DNA from: Seison nebaliae
Taxonomy: Eukaryota; Rotifera; Pararotatoria; Seisonacea; Seisonidae
Length of the DNA stretch: 64,000 bases
Assembly: GCA_023231475.1 (NCBI GenBank)
Contig: JALJEE010002534.1
Span: 1-64,000, forward strand
Reading direction: 5' to 3'
Below are positions 11,903 through 24,486 of this stretch, in pieces. The notes beneath the pieces were generated by a model. It had not been told where the DNA came from, ran no database searches, and saw only the letters and a program-made list of their open reading frames with translations. Within the stretch, counting starts at the first letter, position 1. Each line of letters starts with the position of its first letter. Made by a program: the position numbers and the translations under genes.

Positions 11903-12483
11903 TAATAAAAAAAAATTATTTTAATTTCTATTTTTACCGAGACCTAATTTTTTTCCTTCTCAAAATTAACACATATGTTAAAGTATAACATTCTGTAGAT
12001 TAATAATAATTTTACATGACAAATGTAAAAGATATCCATCCGCCGTTTGACTCCAAAAAATTATGGAGATGGGAAAAATAAGGTTAAAGAGATGTGTACA
12101 TTTTTTTATCCTTATTCCAAGTATTACACCCGGTTTTTGGTCTTCTTTACTCTGTATGTAGATGTAGATATGTATTCTTTATATTAATTTTCATTAGTCG
12201 AATATTTTGTACACGAGATGAAATTGTTATTTGTGATTAATTATCATAATTTCAAATGATAATCGTATGATTTATAATATTATCATAATGATTATACATG
12301 TACATGACATGATGATTAATTATAATTATCTTAATATATCTTATTTGACTGGAGAGAAATGACTGAAAATTTTTACAAGGTCAAGACGGTTGATTAAATA
12401 TAAAATAAATAGCTGAATTACTTTATTTAAATTTATCGATTTGATTAAAATTTTTAGTTTTACACATTTAACCAACGGAAAAC
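11903..12483. other. Gene-free AT-rich spacer
   Basis: No coding or RNA gene signal. It contains FBXO4 3' UTR candidates and the upstream region of the sulfotransferase. Confidence 0.5.
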
Positions 12484-13604
12484 ATGGAAAATAAGAATGA
12501 GGAGGAAATGTCGAAAGCGTTTTATGAGAAAGTTCTCACGTTGCCCATCAGTGCATATGGATATCCTGTGGAGAAGTTTCGGGATCTGGTTGTCTTCCGT
12601 TCGTATATATAACATTAGATTTCTAGTTACTCATATTCTTCCAGCTAATATCGGGTACAAATGGGAAACGATACTGTCTGATATAGAGAACAAATGGATA
12701 CCTCGGGAAGAGGATGTTTGGGTTATCACATATCCCAAATGTGGACATACTTGGTCGTTTGATTTTCTTAGTATGTTAATTAGTGGCGAAACTAAACCGA
12801 AAGAGACAAGTAAAATCGCAAATTTCATTGAACTGCGACAAGAAAATTTTGACCGACTACACGAACAGAAAGGTCCACGATTAATAATGGTTCGCCTTTT
12901 TCTTTTTCAATTTATTTTTTTACATTATCAGACTCATATACTACCAAGTTGGATTCCAGATAAAATAAAAGAAACTAGTAAACTAATTTGTATTTTTCGA
13001 AATCCGTTCGATGTGGTCATCTCCTATTTTCATCATATATCCACTGTCAATTTGATATCGTTGGCACCGAAAAATTTCCATAATCAACTCCACAAGAAAT
13101 TCGCTAAGGAAATCGATTTAAAATTGTTCGTCGACGGTTTCTGCAACGGAAACATTCCAATTGGTCGATATGATCACTATATCAATCAATGTATGGAAAT
13201 GATTGAGAAATTCTCAGGTCATTATTTCACTTTTGAAGACATGAAAACGAATGGTGTAACAGAATTGGAGAGGATTGATAAATATCTTCAACTTAAAAAG
13301 TTCATTTTATATTTGAAATATTGTCAAACGGTTTCTTACTGTTAGTTCTAAGAAATTTTTGGAGAACGTCCAAAAAGCGACAAGTTTCGATTCGATAAAA
13401 GATTCGATTCGAAAGAGATTACAGGCCGACATGACCAACTTCACTAAGAGAGATGATGACGGTATTAAAGTTCTTTGTCGAAAAGGTCAAATTGGAAATG
13501 GTAAATTAGAATTGTCGATCGAACAACGTCAATTGATCAAAGAGACAGTACTGAAAGGAATTGCGAACGAACAATTGAAAAAGAAGTTTTCACAATACTA
13601 TTAG
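12484..13604 (+). CDS. Cytosolic sulfotransferase (SULT family)
   Basis: Four exons (12484-12598, 12645-12889, 12932-13299, 13346-13604) give 328 residues without signal peptide. The PAPS-binding signatures are present: the 5'-phosphosulfate loop TYPKCGHTW (about residues 64-72), the 3'-phosphate motif FRNPFDVVISYF (about 142-153), and a C-terminal RKGQIGNGKLELS related to the RKGxxGDWK motif. SULTs transfer sulfonate from PAPS to small hydroxyl or amine substrates; the substrate cannot be told. The P-loop has Cys and His where most SULTs have Ser and Thr (YPKSGTTW), and GNGK replaces the usual GDWK. Introns are 46, 42 and 46 bp, all GTT donors. It lies 0.85 kb after FBXO4 on the same strand. 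Confidence 0.9.
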
Positions 13605-13773
13605 AAATAAATCTACTTCACATACGTGAATCTAATTATAAACCGTTCAAAAACCATAATGAGTTTCACGCGAAAACAGTGTTGAAGAAAAGAATTGGGA
13701 ATTTTAATAAATTAATATTAAGAAATAATTAATTTTTAAATTTCAATCTTCATTTCAAAGAGAAGATGGAAAG

Positions 13774-14292
13774 TTAAACTTCCTTAAACCCTTTGAAATA
13801 AACCATTACGCTTAGAAGCATAACGAAAATGACGATTGATAGAACCATGGTGAGTTTATTGAAAAATAATTGTACTTTCATTGTTAGCAGATGGCCGATT
13901 TGATGCATAGACGAAATATAAGTAATAATAGCCATGAGAAGTAGTATAAAGATGATGAATCCAATCAATACGGGCATCAAAACTGGAAATTGAACTTCCT
14001 TATAAATCAAGAAAAGACTTTGTTTCATGAAAAGGAAAGTGACGAGTAGCAACTTGATAAGGAAGATATGTATGATAGTACTTTTAATGTGTGTATACTC
14101 GAAACATCGAGCCCATATGATGTTGTTCTCTAACGTGTTCTACATACAAGTACAAGAAACATTGATACAGTTCGAAAATGGATGAAGGAAACGGTAAACT
14201 TTAGAGTAAGCCTCTCTCGAATCCGCATAATTCTGTCGTCTTATAAAGGAACCGTCTCTATCGAAAACTGTATCGTAACTTCCTTGCTGCAT
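13774..14292 (-). CDS. Small multipass membrane protein, unknown family
   Basis: Two exons, 14292-14200 and 14139-13774, with a 60-bp GTT..AG intron, give 152 residues. The N-terminal 55 residues are polar (it starts MQQGSYDTVFDRDGS). Then come hydrophobic segments at about 56-78, 86-110 and 131-149, so three or four membrane passes. I do not recognise the family. The second exon alone is open, but it has no good start until joined to the first. The stop is about 170 bp from the sulfotransferase stop (tail to tail). Confidence 0.6.
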
Positions 14293-14559
14293 AGCACGAA
14301 CTGATAACAGTCTTCTAATAATATGATAACGGAAGAAAAGTGTTGAATGAATTGTTTTTCAAACAACTTCCTCAACAATACTTCATCGTGTCAATAATGT
14401 AAAAGGAAAGCTCGCGAATTTTCAACATTTCTCAATTCTATCTCTAGCAAGACTCTATTACTCTTTTTCATTAATCAATAATAATAAGTTATAATTAATA
14501 ACTTTTTCATTCGTCATGAAAGTGAAATTATATAAATAATAAAACGGAAATCTCTAAAA

Positions 14560-16507
14560 TCAACCAATTTTTATTCGAACGTCAAGTATTGAACGATTGT
14601 GATAAATTAAATTTTCGTTGCAATATTTCTCAATTGGACGACTGGAATTGTGAGAATATTTAATATCCTCATTTTTCAAATCGATTCCGCCCAATTCGTT
14701 TTCCATTAACAAATTAAACTTTTCTTTACTGAGATGATCTCTCATCATTTCCAAACTGAAAAATGTGTTGTTTCGTTTGAGTTGTTTCGTCTTCGCTTGT
14801 AACATCGACAATTTTTTGTAACAATTGGAATTTGTTGAAGGAGTTCGAAGCAACTCTAAACTATTATTAACGAAAGGAAAAATGGAGTGGAAATTTGAAC
14901 ACGGTTTCGTTATCGGAAGAAAAAACATCTTCCTTTCATGTCGGTTTTTAGGACTGAAACATGTGGAGAATATGTCAATAATCTGTTGACTACTTTTACA
15001 CATAACCAAAGCGAGAACCGGATCATTGGGTGTAGGTAGCCACAACGGCCCAAATGGTCGATGAACTATCGGATGTAAAATGTTCTTGTGGAACCGTCCA
15101 GGATTACCAGCCGAATGTGAACATTCGCCTTCGAAGTTCACCAAATAATAATCGGGATTTAAGTCATCCGGATAACCGATCCACAAATCGATGGTGGGAT
15201 ATGAGAAATAATTTTTGATAAAGAAACCTCTCATGTATTTTAGAGATAGAACCGGCTCCAAAATTGAAGGTTTGAATGAGATTTTCAATTGTGTGTAAAG
15301 ATAAATGAAATTTTTTGTGGTTCTTTGGGGATATTTGATGTGTAGAAATCCGTCGTCTAATAAACGTTTCTCTTCTTCGAGGAACGTGCGTTTCGTTGTG
15401 TTGTCCAGCAACGCCCCAATTTCTGACCATTTATCATATAACCATGGTGTTGTTTCGTAGTAGGAACTAATTTGATTTCCACTGAAACGTACTTTTCTAC
15501 CTGAATTCCAAATTCGAATTTAATATTAACAGAATTATTTAAATTAATATTAAGTATTTAATTAAATATTTTTAATATTATAAATTAATAAAAATATTAA
15601 ATTAAATATTATTATATTAATTATTATATATATAATAATTTACGCTTTACCCTATGGGGATTCCGCGTCTTAATAAAAAAAAAACATAATATATTATATA
15701 ATAATATTAATTAATATTTTTAAGATGATAAATTAATTACATTTAACCTGGTTGTACGTCGATCATACCCAATTGCATTAATTCGATGAGAGCTGCCACC
15801 AGATGATAGGGTCGATCATTAATTACCATTATATCGACATCATCGTCCCAGGGAATCATGTCATGATGTCGAAGTGAACCGATCAAAGTACCTTGATATA
15901 AGACATGTGTCAAACCATATTTCGTCAGAACTGATGATAACGCTTGCGTGAGAGAGATATAGAGATTGTAGTGTATCGGTAACATTCCATGATCCAGAAA
16001 CATGGCGTTCTTCTCGTCTTCAGGTAGACTGTTTATATCAAATTTCATTTGGAATTTAATCTTTTTGAAAACGGCATTAGAAAGTGTATCGTCCCTATCG
16101 TAACGGCCATATTTCCAACCTCTTTCATCGCTGTACTCATAATGAATTAAGGGATAAGATGTATAACCATGTTGTTCGAATGTGTTGTACGATACGACGG
16201 CTTCTTTCCTCCCATAACAATGTGAATAGACCTTCGATAAATATTTATTAAGAGCAACTGCTCTCTCAGTCACCGATACGATTGACGAGAAATCCACTCC
16301 TCTCCGAATCGGATCTCCCAACAACCTTCTCAATCTGAATTGATTGACCGTATTCTCCAGAGGCAACAAACCAGACACCAGGTCCAAATTCGTCACATAG
16401 AGACACGATTCTCCAATTCCAGACGATGCACTTCTCTGATATCGGAGGAAAACGACAAGCACAATAAATAGTCCAATCAAGCAACAATAGAATCTGTTCG
16501 TTTTCAT
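14560..16507 (-). CDS. LicD-family (fukutin/FKRP-like) phosphotransferase, type II membrane protein
   Basis: Two exons, 16507-15748 and 15500-14560, give 566 residues. ATG 16507 is followed by a signal anchor of about 20 hydrophobic residues (CCLIGLFIVLVVFLRY), so the enzyme should face the Golgi or ER lumen. At about residues 200-220 lies LYQGTLIGSLRHHDMIPWDD followed by DVDIMV, the LicD nucleotidyltransferase motif with its Asp cluster and the preceding G-x-L-IG-x-x-R. LicD proteins move phosphocholine or, in fukutin and FKRP, ribitol phosphate onto glycans. The C-terminal exon has a conserved-looking GRFHKNILHP and FGPLWLPTPNDP. The 247-bp intron starts GTTAAA and is very AT-rich. The exact donor and acceptor sugar cannot be stated. 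Confidence 0.8.
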
Positions 16508-17230
16508 TAAATTAGGGGGAAGCACTTCAACTCTCACCAAAGTCAACAGTAAAATTTATATCTAACAAATTAATCAACTTTGAATTATTTTTTATTCACA
16601 TCTATTGTACAAAATAAGATATACTATTACGTAATAGCGATTAAGGAGAAGTTAACGAAACAGAGCTGTTCTTTTCCAAATTTCTCCTTTCTCTACATTT
16701 TTCATTTTGTAAAAATTGTTGGAAAATGAATAGCTGCCTTTCTTCATCGTTGAATTTCTCATCGTGAACATTTTGTGATATTTCGCTTAATAATTATTAA
16801 GCGTTATCGGGATATTTTGTGATCTGTTAATTTGATAATAATAACTTAAGTTATCATTTTTACTCGAACGTAACTCGATTTAGTCGATTTATATGGAATA
16901 AGTATAAATCCAACAATACAATATCAATACTATAAAAATCGCAGAAGTTTCAATGGAATTGATAAATTTTTAGAATTAATAATAATACGTTAATATTTCT
17001 TCCCGGTACGGTTAATGAAGGGTTAATTTCTGGGGGATGATGATATGACATATGATGTACATACACGATTATCATTGATTAATGATTTTCAATTATTCTT
17101 TTTGACGATTTATCTTTTACATGCATTTTAATTTAAAACTAAAAATAAAATAACTAAAACTTTTATGACTTTTATACCAGCGATGGAGATATGAAATGGT
17201 TTACTCCGTTGTCCTTTCAATAAACGAAAT
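16508..17230. other. Gene-free AT-rich spacer
   Basis: No ORF or RNA gene that I can support. It includes the promoter side of the LicD gene and the left border of the LINE remnant. Confidence 0.5.
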
Positions 17231-17614
17231 AATTCTAGTAACATTCACTTTATTTCTTTTAACACTCATGGCTCAACTAGTCTCCGTTCTTCCATTTCTT
17301 CTTTCAACAACTATGACATCATTTTCTGTCAAGAGACAGTCGAGTTGACCGACCACTTCATCTACTGTACATTATTCTCCATTATCCCGACGGGAATTAT
17401 CGAACAGAGGTGTTTCCATCAATCCGTCCAAGTGTTGTCTGTTATCAACCGGTTCACGTTCTTTCTCGACTATTCCTCTCAAAGCCTCAACCATCTTTCT
17501 TGGTTCAACCATCGATCTCCGAGGTCTTTCATCAAACGTGTTAGATCATATTCCTCACAAATTATTCAAATCATTCTTCTCTTTCTCTTCCAAAACGAAA
17601 TTCACTCCTCTTAA
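17231..17614 (+). mobile_element. LINE endonuclease (APE type) N-terminal remnant
   Basis: A frame of about 128 codons reads IHFISFNTHGSTSL, then YDIIFCQET, and stops at 17612-17614. This is the start of an apurinic-type endonuclease as in LINE ORF2 (strand beta-1 with I-I-S-x-N, then D-I-I-x-x-Q-E-T, where the Glu binds the metal). The rest of the endonuclease and the reverse transcriptase are not next to it in the same frame. Stretches in other frames up to about 17800 (a SLFWSNLYS / ESFAELLRLIN block) may be further decayed LINE coding DNA. It could belong to the same family as the copy at 1-966. Confidence 0.55.
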
Positions 17615-17814
17615 ATTACGTTTGCAGCTTTTCAGGAGTTTCGTTAAGAAAATTGATATGTTATTTTCACAGATGCAACCGCAACAGTCGGTCTTCTTCC
17701 CCTACCCATTCCCTTTTCTGGTCGAATCTTTACTCTTATCGACAAAATCGGGAATCATTCGCGGAATTACTCCGATTGATCAACACTAACGAGGATCGAA
17801 ATTTTGTACATTTT

Positions 17815-19390
17815 TTTCTACCTTATTATTATATATATCATATTATTATTATTATAAAATCAGATCCCCTGGTGATAAATTAAAAAGAAAATAAGATATC
17901 TGGTGGTACACATTATCATTAATAAGTTATCTTTCAATATCGAAATTGGAGGTAATAAGAAGAGCTTCATCTAACAAGAATAAGATTGTTCCTTATAATT
18001 TGGTCGAAACGGATTATAAACTTTTTTACATAAAGATATATATTAATAAACGTATACGATGGAGACGATAATTCCTATTCTTTAATAGAAAGAATTATAT
18101 TATATTCAAATATATCGTTGAAGAATAAGCAGAAGAAAAGGTTTATTACTTTTCCTTATATACTAATTGGACTTTTCCCCACCTTATCACCGTTTTACTC
18201 CTAATTGAGCAAAATTAGATGAGAAAAATAATTATTATTATTTTGTCGTATTAGTGTCGATTAGATGACGAATCATAAGAGACAATGAACTGTTTGAAAA
18301 CACTGACTTGTGAGGGAAATATTACACGATAGACCATAATATCTCCCGGTGTACGAAAGAATTGAGTGAGTCGGAAATGGGTAGATGGTAATGGGGAGTA
18401 GGAGAAGTAGGTTTAGGTTAATATCCTATCAGATGCGGTAATTTTGTCGAATAAGGAAAAACGACGACATATGAGAATGGGAAATCTTTACTGAAGCGAA
18501 GAGAAGAGAACGGTTGCATCTATGAAAAAACGAATCTAGAATGTGTAAAATTTATAGTATTACGTATATAAATATTTATACTTTTCTTATTGTGACAAGA
18601 GAACATTGAAAGTAAAAATAGAGATAGAAAGATAGGGCCGAGTGTAGTGTAGTGGTCTACGTTCACAACATAACAACAATTGAGACAGACGTCTCATGAA
18701 AGTAATCTCCTATCACTGAGCGTAAGGAATGAGATCGCTCAAACAATATTCAATTGCCCGCATTGGGATTTCAAGAATAAAAATTAAAAAAACAAGAAAA
18801 GTTACTCGTATTAGATATTATTATTACTCAGAGACCCTGTAAGCATTTGAACGTCTTGAGAACGTTTTTTTGATGTATATAAAGGTTAAAAAAACGTTCA
18901 AATCCCAATAGGGGATATTACTCATCATATTAAATATATTTATATAACGTTGATGACTTTTTTATTTATTTGTTGGATTATACCGATGTTCTATTGCTTC
19001 TCAAATGTAATTATCTAATATCATGTCATCTTTCTTTCTTTTCATTGAACGACGAGAGAAATGAAACCAACGAAAGTTTGAGAATGTTTAGCATCTTCTC
19101 CGAATTCTCAATGAACGAATTAGTAACGTTCGACCTCGAATCTTCTTCTTCATTGGACGTTCCATCATACGTCATAAATTATCAGAATTTTTTATGTTTT
19201 TTTCAATGAATTCATAAAAAACAATTTTGACGTAACGTCCCTTAATATTTTACCTCGATGATTCTTTTGATTGAGTTGATGAAGTAGTAAAATATTTTAT
19301 TTAAGCAAAATCAAATAAATTAGATATTTATGGTAAAGATTCTTTAATTATTTACCGTTCGTATAATATCGCCATCATATTCATAGTAAA
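17815..19390. other. Gene-poor region with tRNA-like boxes and a hairpin
   Basis: No supported gene. At about 18636-18660 a sequence like a tRNA 5' half and A box (GGCCGAGTG then TAGTGTAGTGG) occurs. At 18893-18905 a B-box-like GTTCAAATCCC follows, too far away for one tRNA. A perfect 12-bp hairpin lies at 18860-18899. These may be pieces of tRNA-derived SINEs. An open frame of 79 codons at 18970-19209 has no recognisable feature. Confidence 0.4.
18860..18899. repeat. Perfect 12-bp inverted repeat with 16-nt loop
   Basis: GAACGTTTTTTT at 18860-18871 is the exact reverse complement of AAAAAAACGTTC at 18888-18899. A third partial copy of the arm (ATTTGAACG) sits just before at 18845-18853 and matches the extended right arm. 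It could be a small transposon end or an RNA hairpin. Confidence 0.6.
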
Positions 19391-22300
19391 TTAGGTGGCA
19401 TAATCTGATAAATGAGTGGCATGATTCTTTAGATAATTCAATGTTTGTTTCGTCATTTCTTCAGTTAAGCCTTTTGTCTTCATCAATTCTTTCATTTTCG
19501 ATATGTAATTGGGGGAAATCTTTTAAACAAAAATCATAATCGATTTCGATGGAATCAATATTCAAACTTGCAAATCATCATCGATGAGATTTCGAACATA
19601 GTTTTCTGCCGATGTCTCTTCTTCGATTTCTGATTTCATAATATTTCTAATCGTTAATCTCAATTGATCGAATCTAAAATTTTGAATTTATTTCAATTTG
19701 ATAACATGAAAAAATTAACCGATCGTAATAGAAGACGGTGGCCCAAGGTTCTGTGAAGAATTGGAAGAAATCGTCGATTAGACCGTCGTTAAATCTCGTA
19801 GCTAAATTATTCAACAATCTCACATGAAGCCCATACAATTTGATATATGATTGCCATTTGATCGGCTAAAAAGAAAATTCGTAAGAAATTTTAAAATTTG
19901 TTTGAAAAAATAAAAAAAAACTTTATTAGAGACACAGATGATTTGTTTGATCTTGTTAAATCGTGAGCAGATAATGGAAAAATATTCGCCATTCTTATTC
20001 GTCAAATAAGTTCTGTCGTTGGAATTCTTTGCACGATTCCTCTCCAAATGCCACGCCGCCGGTCTCATACTGAACACATAACGACTGTCGCAAATGAGAG
20101 TTTGATAGTAGACGGGTTGTTTATAATCCGGCAATAATTTCTCTTTCGATTTATCGTCTTCATAACTAGTAAGATTAGGATCGAATAAACGTAACATACA
20201 ATTCGCAATCTAAAAGGAGAAAGTTAAAAGAAATGGAATGGGAAAAAAAGAGAGAGAGAAGTCAACATGTTCTCCCACTTCCACGGGATTGTATGAAGCG
20301 TGTGTATTATAATTGTCGTGATATGTCCGACCATATTTCGTCAACGGTCCAGCAGCTCTTATCGACGGATCATTTGTATGAAATTCTGAATCGATAACTA
20401 AACGACCGTCATAAACTAAAGCGGCTTCATTGACAGCTCGAAATAAATGATAATCTGGCATCATCTTACTAAACGAGATAATGGCCTCAACATCGAACTG
20501 ATGAATATTGGGCAATTCGCCCACATTAATCGTTCCCGCTTCAGCCGTATCATTTTGACCATAAACCTTCACCGTTCGTATGGTATCGCCATCACGCCAA
20601 TATCCACCATTCCATTCATAGAACATGAATTGACCGAGTACTTTCACTCCATGTTTTTCTAAATAATCGAAAATCTCATTCTCGACCATCTCACACGGAA
20701 AATGTTGTTGTTCGAAAATTTCGTTAAACGGTAAATTTGTATTAATTTTCGGAATGACCCAAACGATCTGTTTTCCTGGTATGCCCATATCGATGAGACA
20801 TTGAATACAACTCACAACATCCAAATTATAACCGAATCCATAAATGAGGAAAATTTTCGTGAATGATGACGATTCCTGAGTCTCATCATCAATGACGGAC
20901 ATTGTTCGTTGTTGAATGAAATAAATGAGAGATTCGATCGCTTTCATATCATTTAAACAGAAATAATTTGAAATTTTCTGTCGATACGTACTTCGAGGAA
21001 GACGATCCAAAGCCAATGTTGACGGATAATCAACTTCGTATTGAATTCCTGTACCAAGAATTAGATGATCATATGGAACGATCGATTTGTCATTAACGAT
21101 GACTTGTTTCCGTTTTCTATCGATAATCGTCACTATTCCCTCAATCACATTAATCGCGCTAGCTAATGACATTCGCTCCATCATCCGATCCGTCAAATAT
21201 CGACGACTACCCAAAATTTTGTGGACGATGGAATCGGTCGATATTTCAATACCGTTTCGACTGATCAATATCAAATTGTTGAAACGAAGATGAGCAGTGA
21301 AAACTAATTTACGAATTAATGTCAGAATCGTATCAGACGCTCCCACACAAACGATACGGATGTTGATGACGAGTTTTCGTTCTAAGAGTAATTTTTTATT
21401 CAAATGAAAAACGGTAAAATTCTCATGAAGTAATTCGTCTCGATCGATCTTCTCTGTCGTGACACTGGGCACTTCGTGAATTCTTTCGTGCAACGCCACC
21501 ATCGATGGTAGACAATTGACCATTTTGATGGCGAACAATGATTGTTGGGAGATTTGTGGTTTAAATTTGGTGTGTGGAACGAATTGCATTTCTGAAATTT
21601 CAGTCTCATTTTCCGTTATTGGTTGAGTGTCGATATAAACCGATTTGTTATTCGTTCTTCGATTCACACACAAATAGAGACAGGAGATATTTGACATTTG
21701 CATCATTTGTTGGAGGAACATTTTACTCATATTATTCAATGATGGTGCTATGATAAAATAGAGAATGATGGCATGTTCCGCCGCCCGATCATAAGTCTCA
21801 TAATAAATGAAATCATCTAAATTGTAATTGGAACGAATGAATTCCAATTGTTCCACATCACCAGTTCGTAATAGACAAATGCCGATGACGTACGAACCGA
21901 GATAGAAAGCGTAAGCGTGTAACTTAAAACCTGCATGCTGGTGAAATGTCAAATAATGTTTTAAGTCGTATTCGACGGCTTCCCAATTGTGCAATTCGCG
22001 TCTAACGAAAGCTGAAATATTCTCCATGTCATCATACGTGATTTGAGCACAACGGAAATTCTCGTACATGAGAGAGAGACGATGGAAAACGTACAATTCT
22101 TGATCTAAAATCTGATTTGGTAATGGAGTAGTTCGAATGAAATTCCTGATTAACGGAAATTCGGGCACTGTATGTGGAATCGAAATAATCGCATAATCAT
22201 AATCTTCATATTTTTCGAAAATCGCTCCGAGAAAATCAACGGAACGATGTTCGTATTTCTCGTCGATCACAAACATATTGATCACGACACCATTCACTCC

Positions 22301-23488
22301 ATTCGCGTACATTTCTTCTTTCGTCGATTCTTTATCGATGATCGGATTATCTTTATCATGAATTATATCTTCCGTATTATCTCCCACTATTTCGGAGGGA
22401 GCGGTCGATGGTACCACAGACGATTCCGTCGATGGTAGAGCCGAATTCGACATCAGATTATCTACGGACGGTTCACGTGACTGAATCGGCGCTAAAGCCA
22501 CCGACTCCACCATATCCAAATTCGACAAATTGGGCAACATATTTTGAGAAGTTTTCGCCGTTTGACTCATACTAATCAGATCCAACATCGTTCCTTCCTC
22601 GTGCGACGCTTGACGACTCAAACCTGAGGCATTTGTTTGAACTTCCGCAATTTTCACTTCGGCATTTCCACCAACGTCAGACGTTTGTGAGGGACATATT
22701 GAACGTCTTATTGTTCCCATTTTAAAATAATCGAATGGCGCAATTTCAAATGTATTCGTTAATAATTCAACATTCAAATCCGTAGTCAATCCAACAAATC
22801 CCATCGCCACACCATCAACATCAGCCACGTAACATGACGAACCGTTGTCTTGTTGAGAGATCGTCTCCGCCAGGAAATAATCACCGTATGCCATCCTCAA
22901 CGTTTCGGTGTGTCGATTGAATAACGGTGTGAGATCATCAGTATCCTGAATTTTAGCACGACGAATTTTCAAGCGTGGAAGGACATCTTTTCGTTGAATA
23001 CTTAAAATTTTAATTGTCTCACTTTGAGTGAGTAGTTGGAAAGGAACACATTTGACGGTTTGGGCGGAAAGTGGCAAAGTCATCAATAAATTATCCATTT
23101 CCGGCAACGCATGTAACAACGACGCAGCAATCAAATTGAGAATTCGTTTCCGGTCTTTTTCGTACGACTCATCTCTCAACACGAAAAAGACAAGATGAAG
23201 CGAATTCCAACAATTGACACGTAAATCTGACGTGATTATCGATTTCCAATTTGAACGCATCGTAAACCGTTTGGAGAGATTGGACGGGAAATCGTCAATC
23301 GCAGCAAACGCCACCAATTTATTATTAGCACTACATAACGCTAAAGTTGTCAACGAATTCTCAATGATGGTGATGGGTCGACGAAAACCGAAAATTGTGG
23401 TGTCGATCTCAAAACCGTTCGTCAACTCATCAGCATCCGACGATTCGCCTTGTCGTATGAAATAGTTGGATGACGTTGGATTTTCCAT
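19391..23488 (-). CDS. CFAP61: Cilia- and flagella-associated protein 61
   Basis: Five exons (23488-20267, 20209-19922, 19865-19720, 19673-19568, 19519-19391) join to 1296 residues, close to the human length of about 1240. The N-terminal third has the acetyltransferase-like fold of CFAP61 (IRQGESSDADELTNGFEID, later MAYGDYFLAETIS). A low-complexity Ser/Glu linker follows (around residues 250-380). The C-terminal half has an NAD(P)/FAD-binding-like region (IRIVCVGASDTILTLIRKLV; later LILGTGIQYEVD). The small exons encode CMLRLFDP, LHVRLLNNLATRFNDG and FFTEPWATVFYYDR, all matching the family C-terminus. CFAP61 belongs to the calmodulin/radial-spoke complex at the base of RS3 in motile axonemes. 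All four introns (44-57 bp) start GTT. The gene body is almost one exon of 3.2 kb. Confidence 0.93.
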
Positions 23489-23615
23489 CAGTTATGATTT
23501 CTATCAAATTATGATATTCATGCATTCAATTCACCAAAGTTACAAGGTAAAAAAATATTCTTTATTCATGTGAGAAAATGAAAAAAATTTATTGAAAGTC
23601 TTTTAAATCTTAAGC

Positions 23616-24093
23616 TTATTTAGCTTTCTGTGTTTTCATTTGCATTTCAGAGAATTCCTTTTGAATAGTCGTGATATTTTCATCAATCTCCTTCTTTTTC
23701 GACAGTTCGTCTTCGAGTAAACTTTCTACTCTTTTTCTACAACATTTCATCATTAGATGAGGAAATTATTAATAAAAAAAAATAACATTTCCCCATTAAT
23801 ATATCGGAGACGAGTTTCAATTATATCTACCGCTTCTTTAAGTTCATGTTTAAACATGACTGGACCAGTCATTTTATAGACGATGTCCTTATCGTCACAC
23901 AATTTCAATTCCTTCAACAAAAATTGATAAGGAAATAATTTTTGGACATGAATTAAACTTCCAAAACAGCATCATTCTCAATCGCCTGACCCTCCAACTG
24001 TTGTTGTTTCTCACTGAAATTTTGAATTTTCTTCAACAATTCCTTTCGTTTCGCCATCTCATCTTCCATGCGCTTAAGATAATTCGACTCCAT
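23616..24093 (-). CDS. PFDN6: Prefoldin subunit 6
   Basis: Three exons (24093-23959, 23911-23787, 23736-23616) give 126 residues, the normal size for this beta-type prefoldin. Two long helices flank a central hairpin that contains VYKMTGPVMFKHELKEA, equal to the VFKLLGPVLVKQELGEA of human PFDN6. Prefoldin delivers unfolded actin and tubulin to the CCT chaperonin. Introns are 47 and 50 bp with GTTTAA and GTTATT donors. No single exon is long enough to be seen as an ORF, so the gene appears only after splicing. It lies about 120 bp upstream of the CFAP61 start on the same strand and is divergent from DNAJC8. Confidence 0.93.
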
Positions 24094-24486
24094 AATTCGA
24101 CGCACGAATTAAATATGTGAACAATAGTAGAAACAAATCACAACTAAGAATCGAGATAAAAGCTTAAAATTTGAATAAACACATTTTCCTCAAAATTTTT
24201 CTAGTTTTCTACAAATGCCAATTGATTGTCAGACATGAGAAGAAGGCTCATTTTCCATTAGTTTCCTTTATTATTTTTTATTATTTTCTTCACAAATTTC
24301 AAGCAATTATTTTTAAGTAATATTTATGATTTCAATCGACTTCTCATCATCTTTCCTTTATTCTCTTCGAACCTTCGAAACAAATTTCATTTGTGAACCA
24401 TTTCCACGTTTCTCTTCATTCATTTAAATTATCGTCCATTCGATTGTTCATTTTGTACAGATTCGTTTTTTTTTCTTGTTTGATTG
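24094..24486. promoter_or_regulatory. Divergent promoter region, PFDN6 / DNAJC8
   Basis: 393 bp between the two start codons, AT-rich, without ORFs. No TATA box stands out. Both genes are housekeeping chaperone or splicing genes. Confidence 0.4.
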
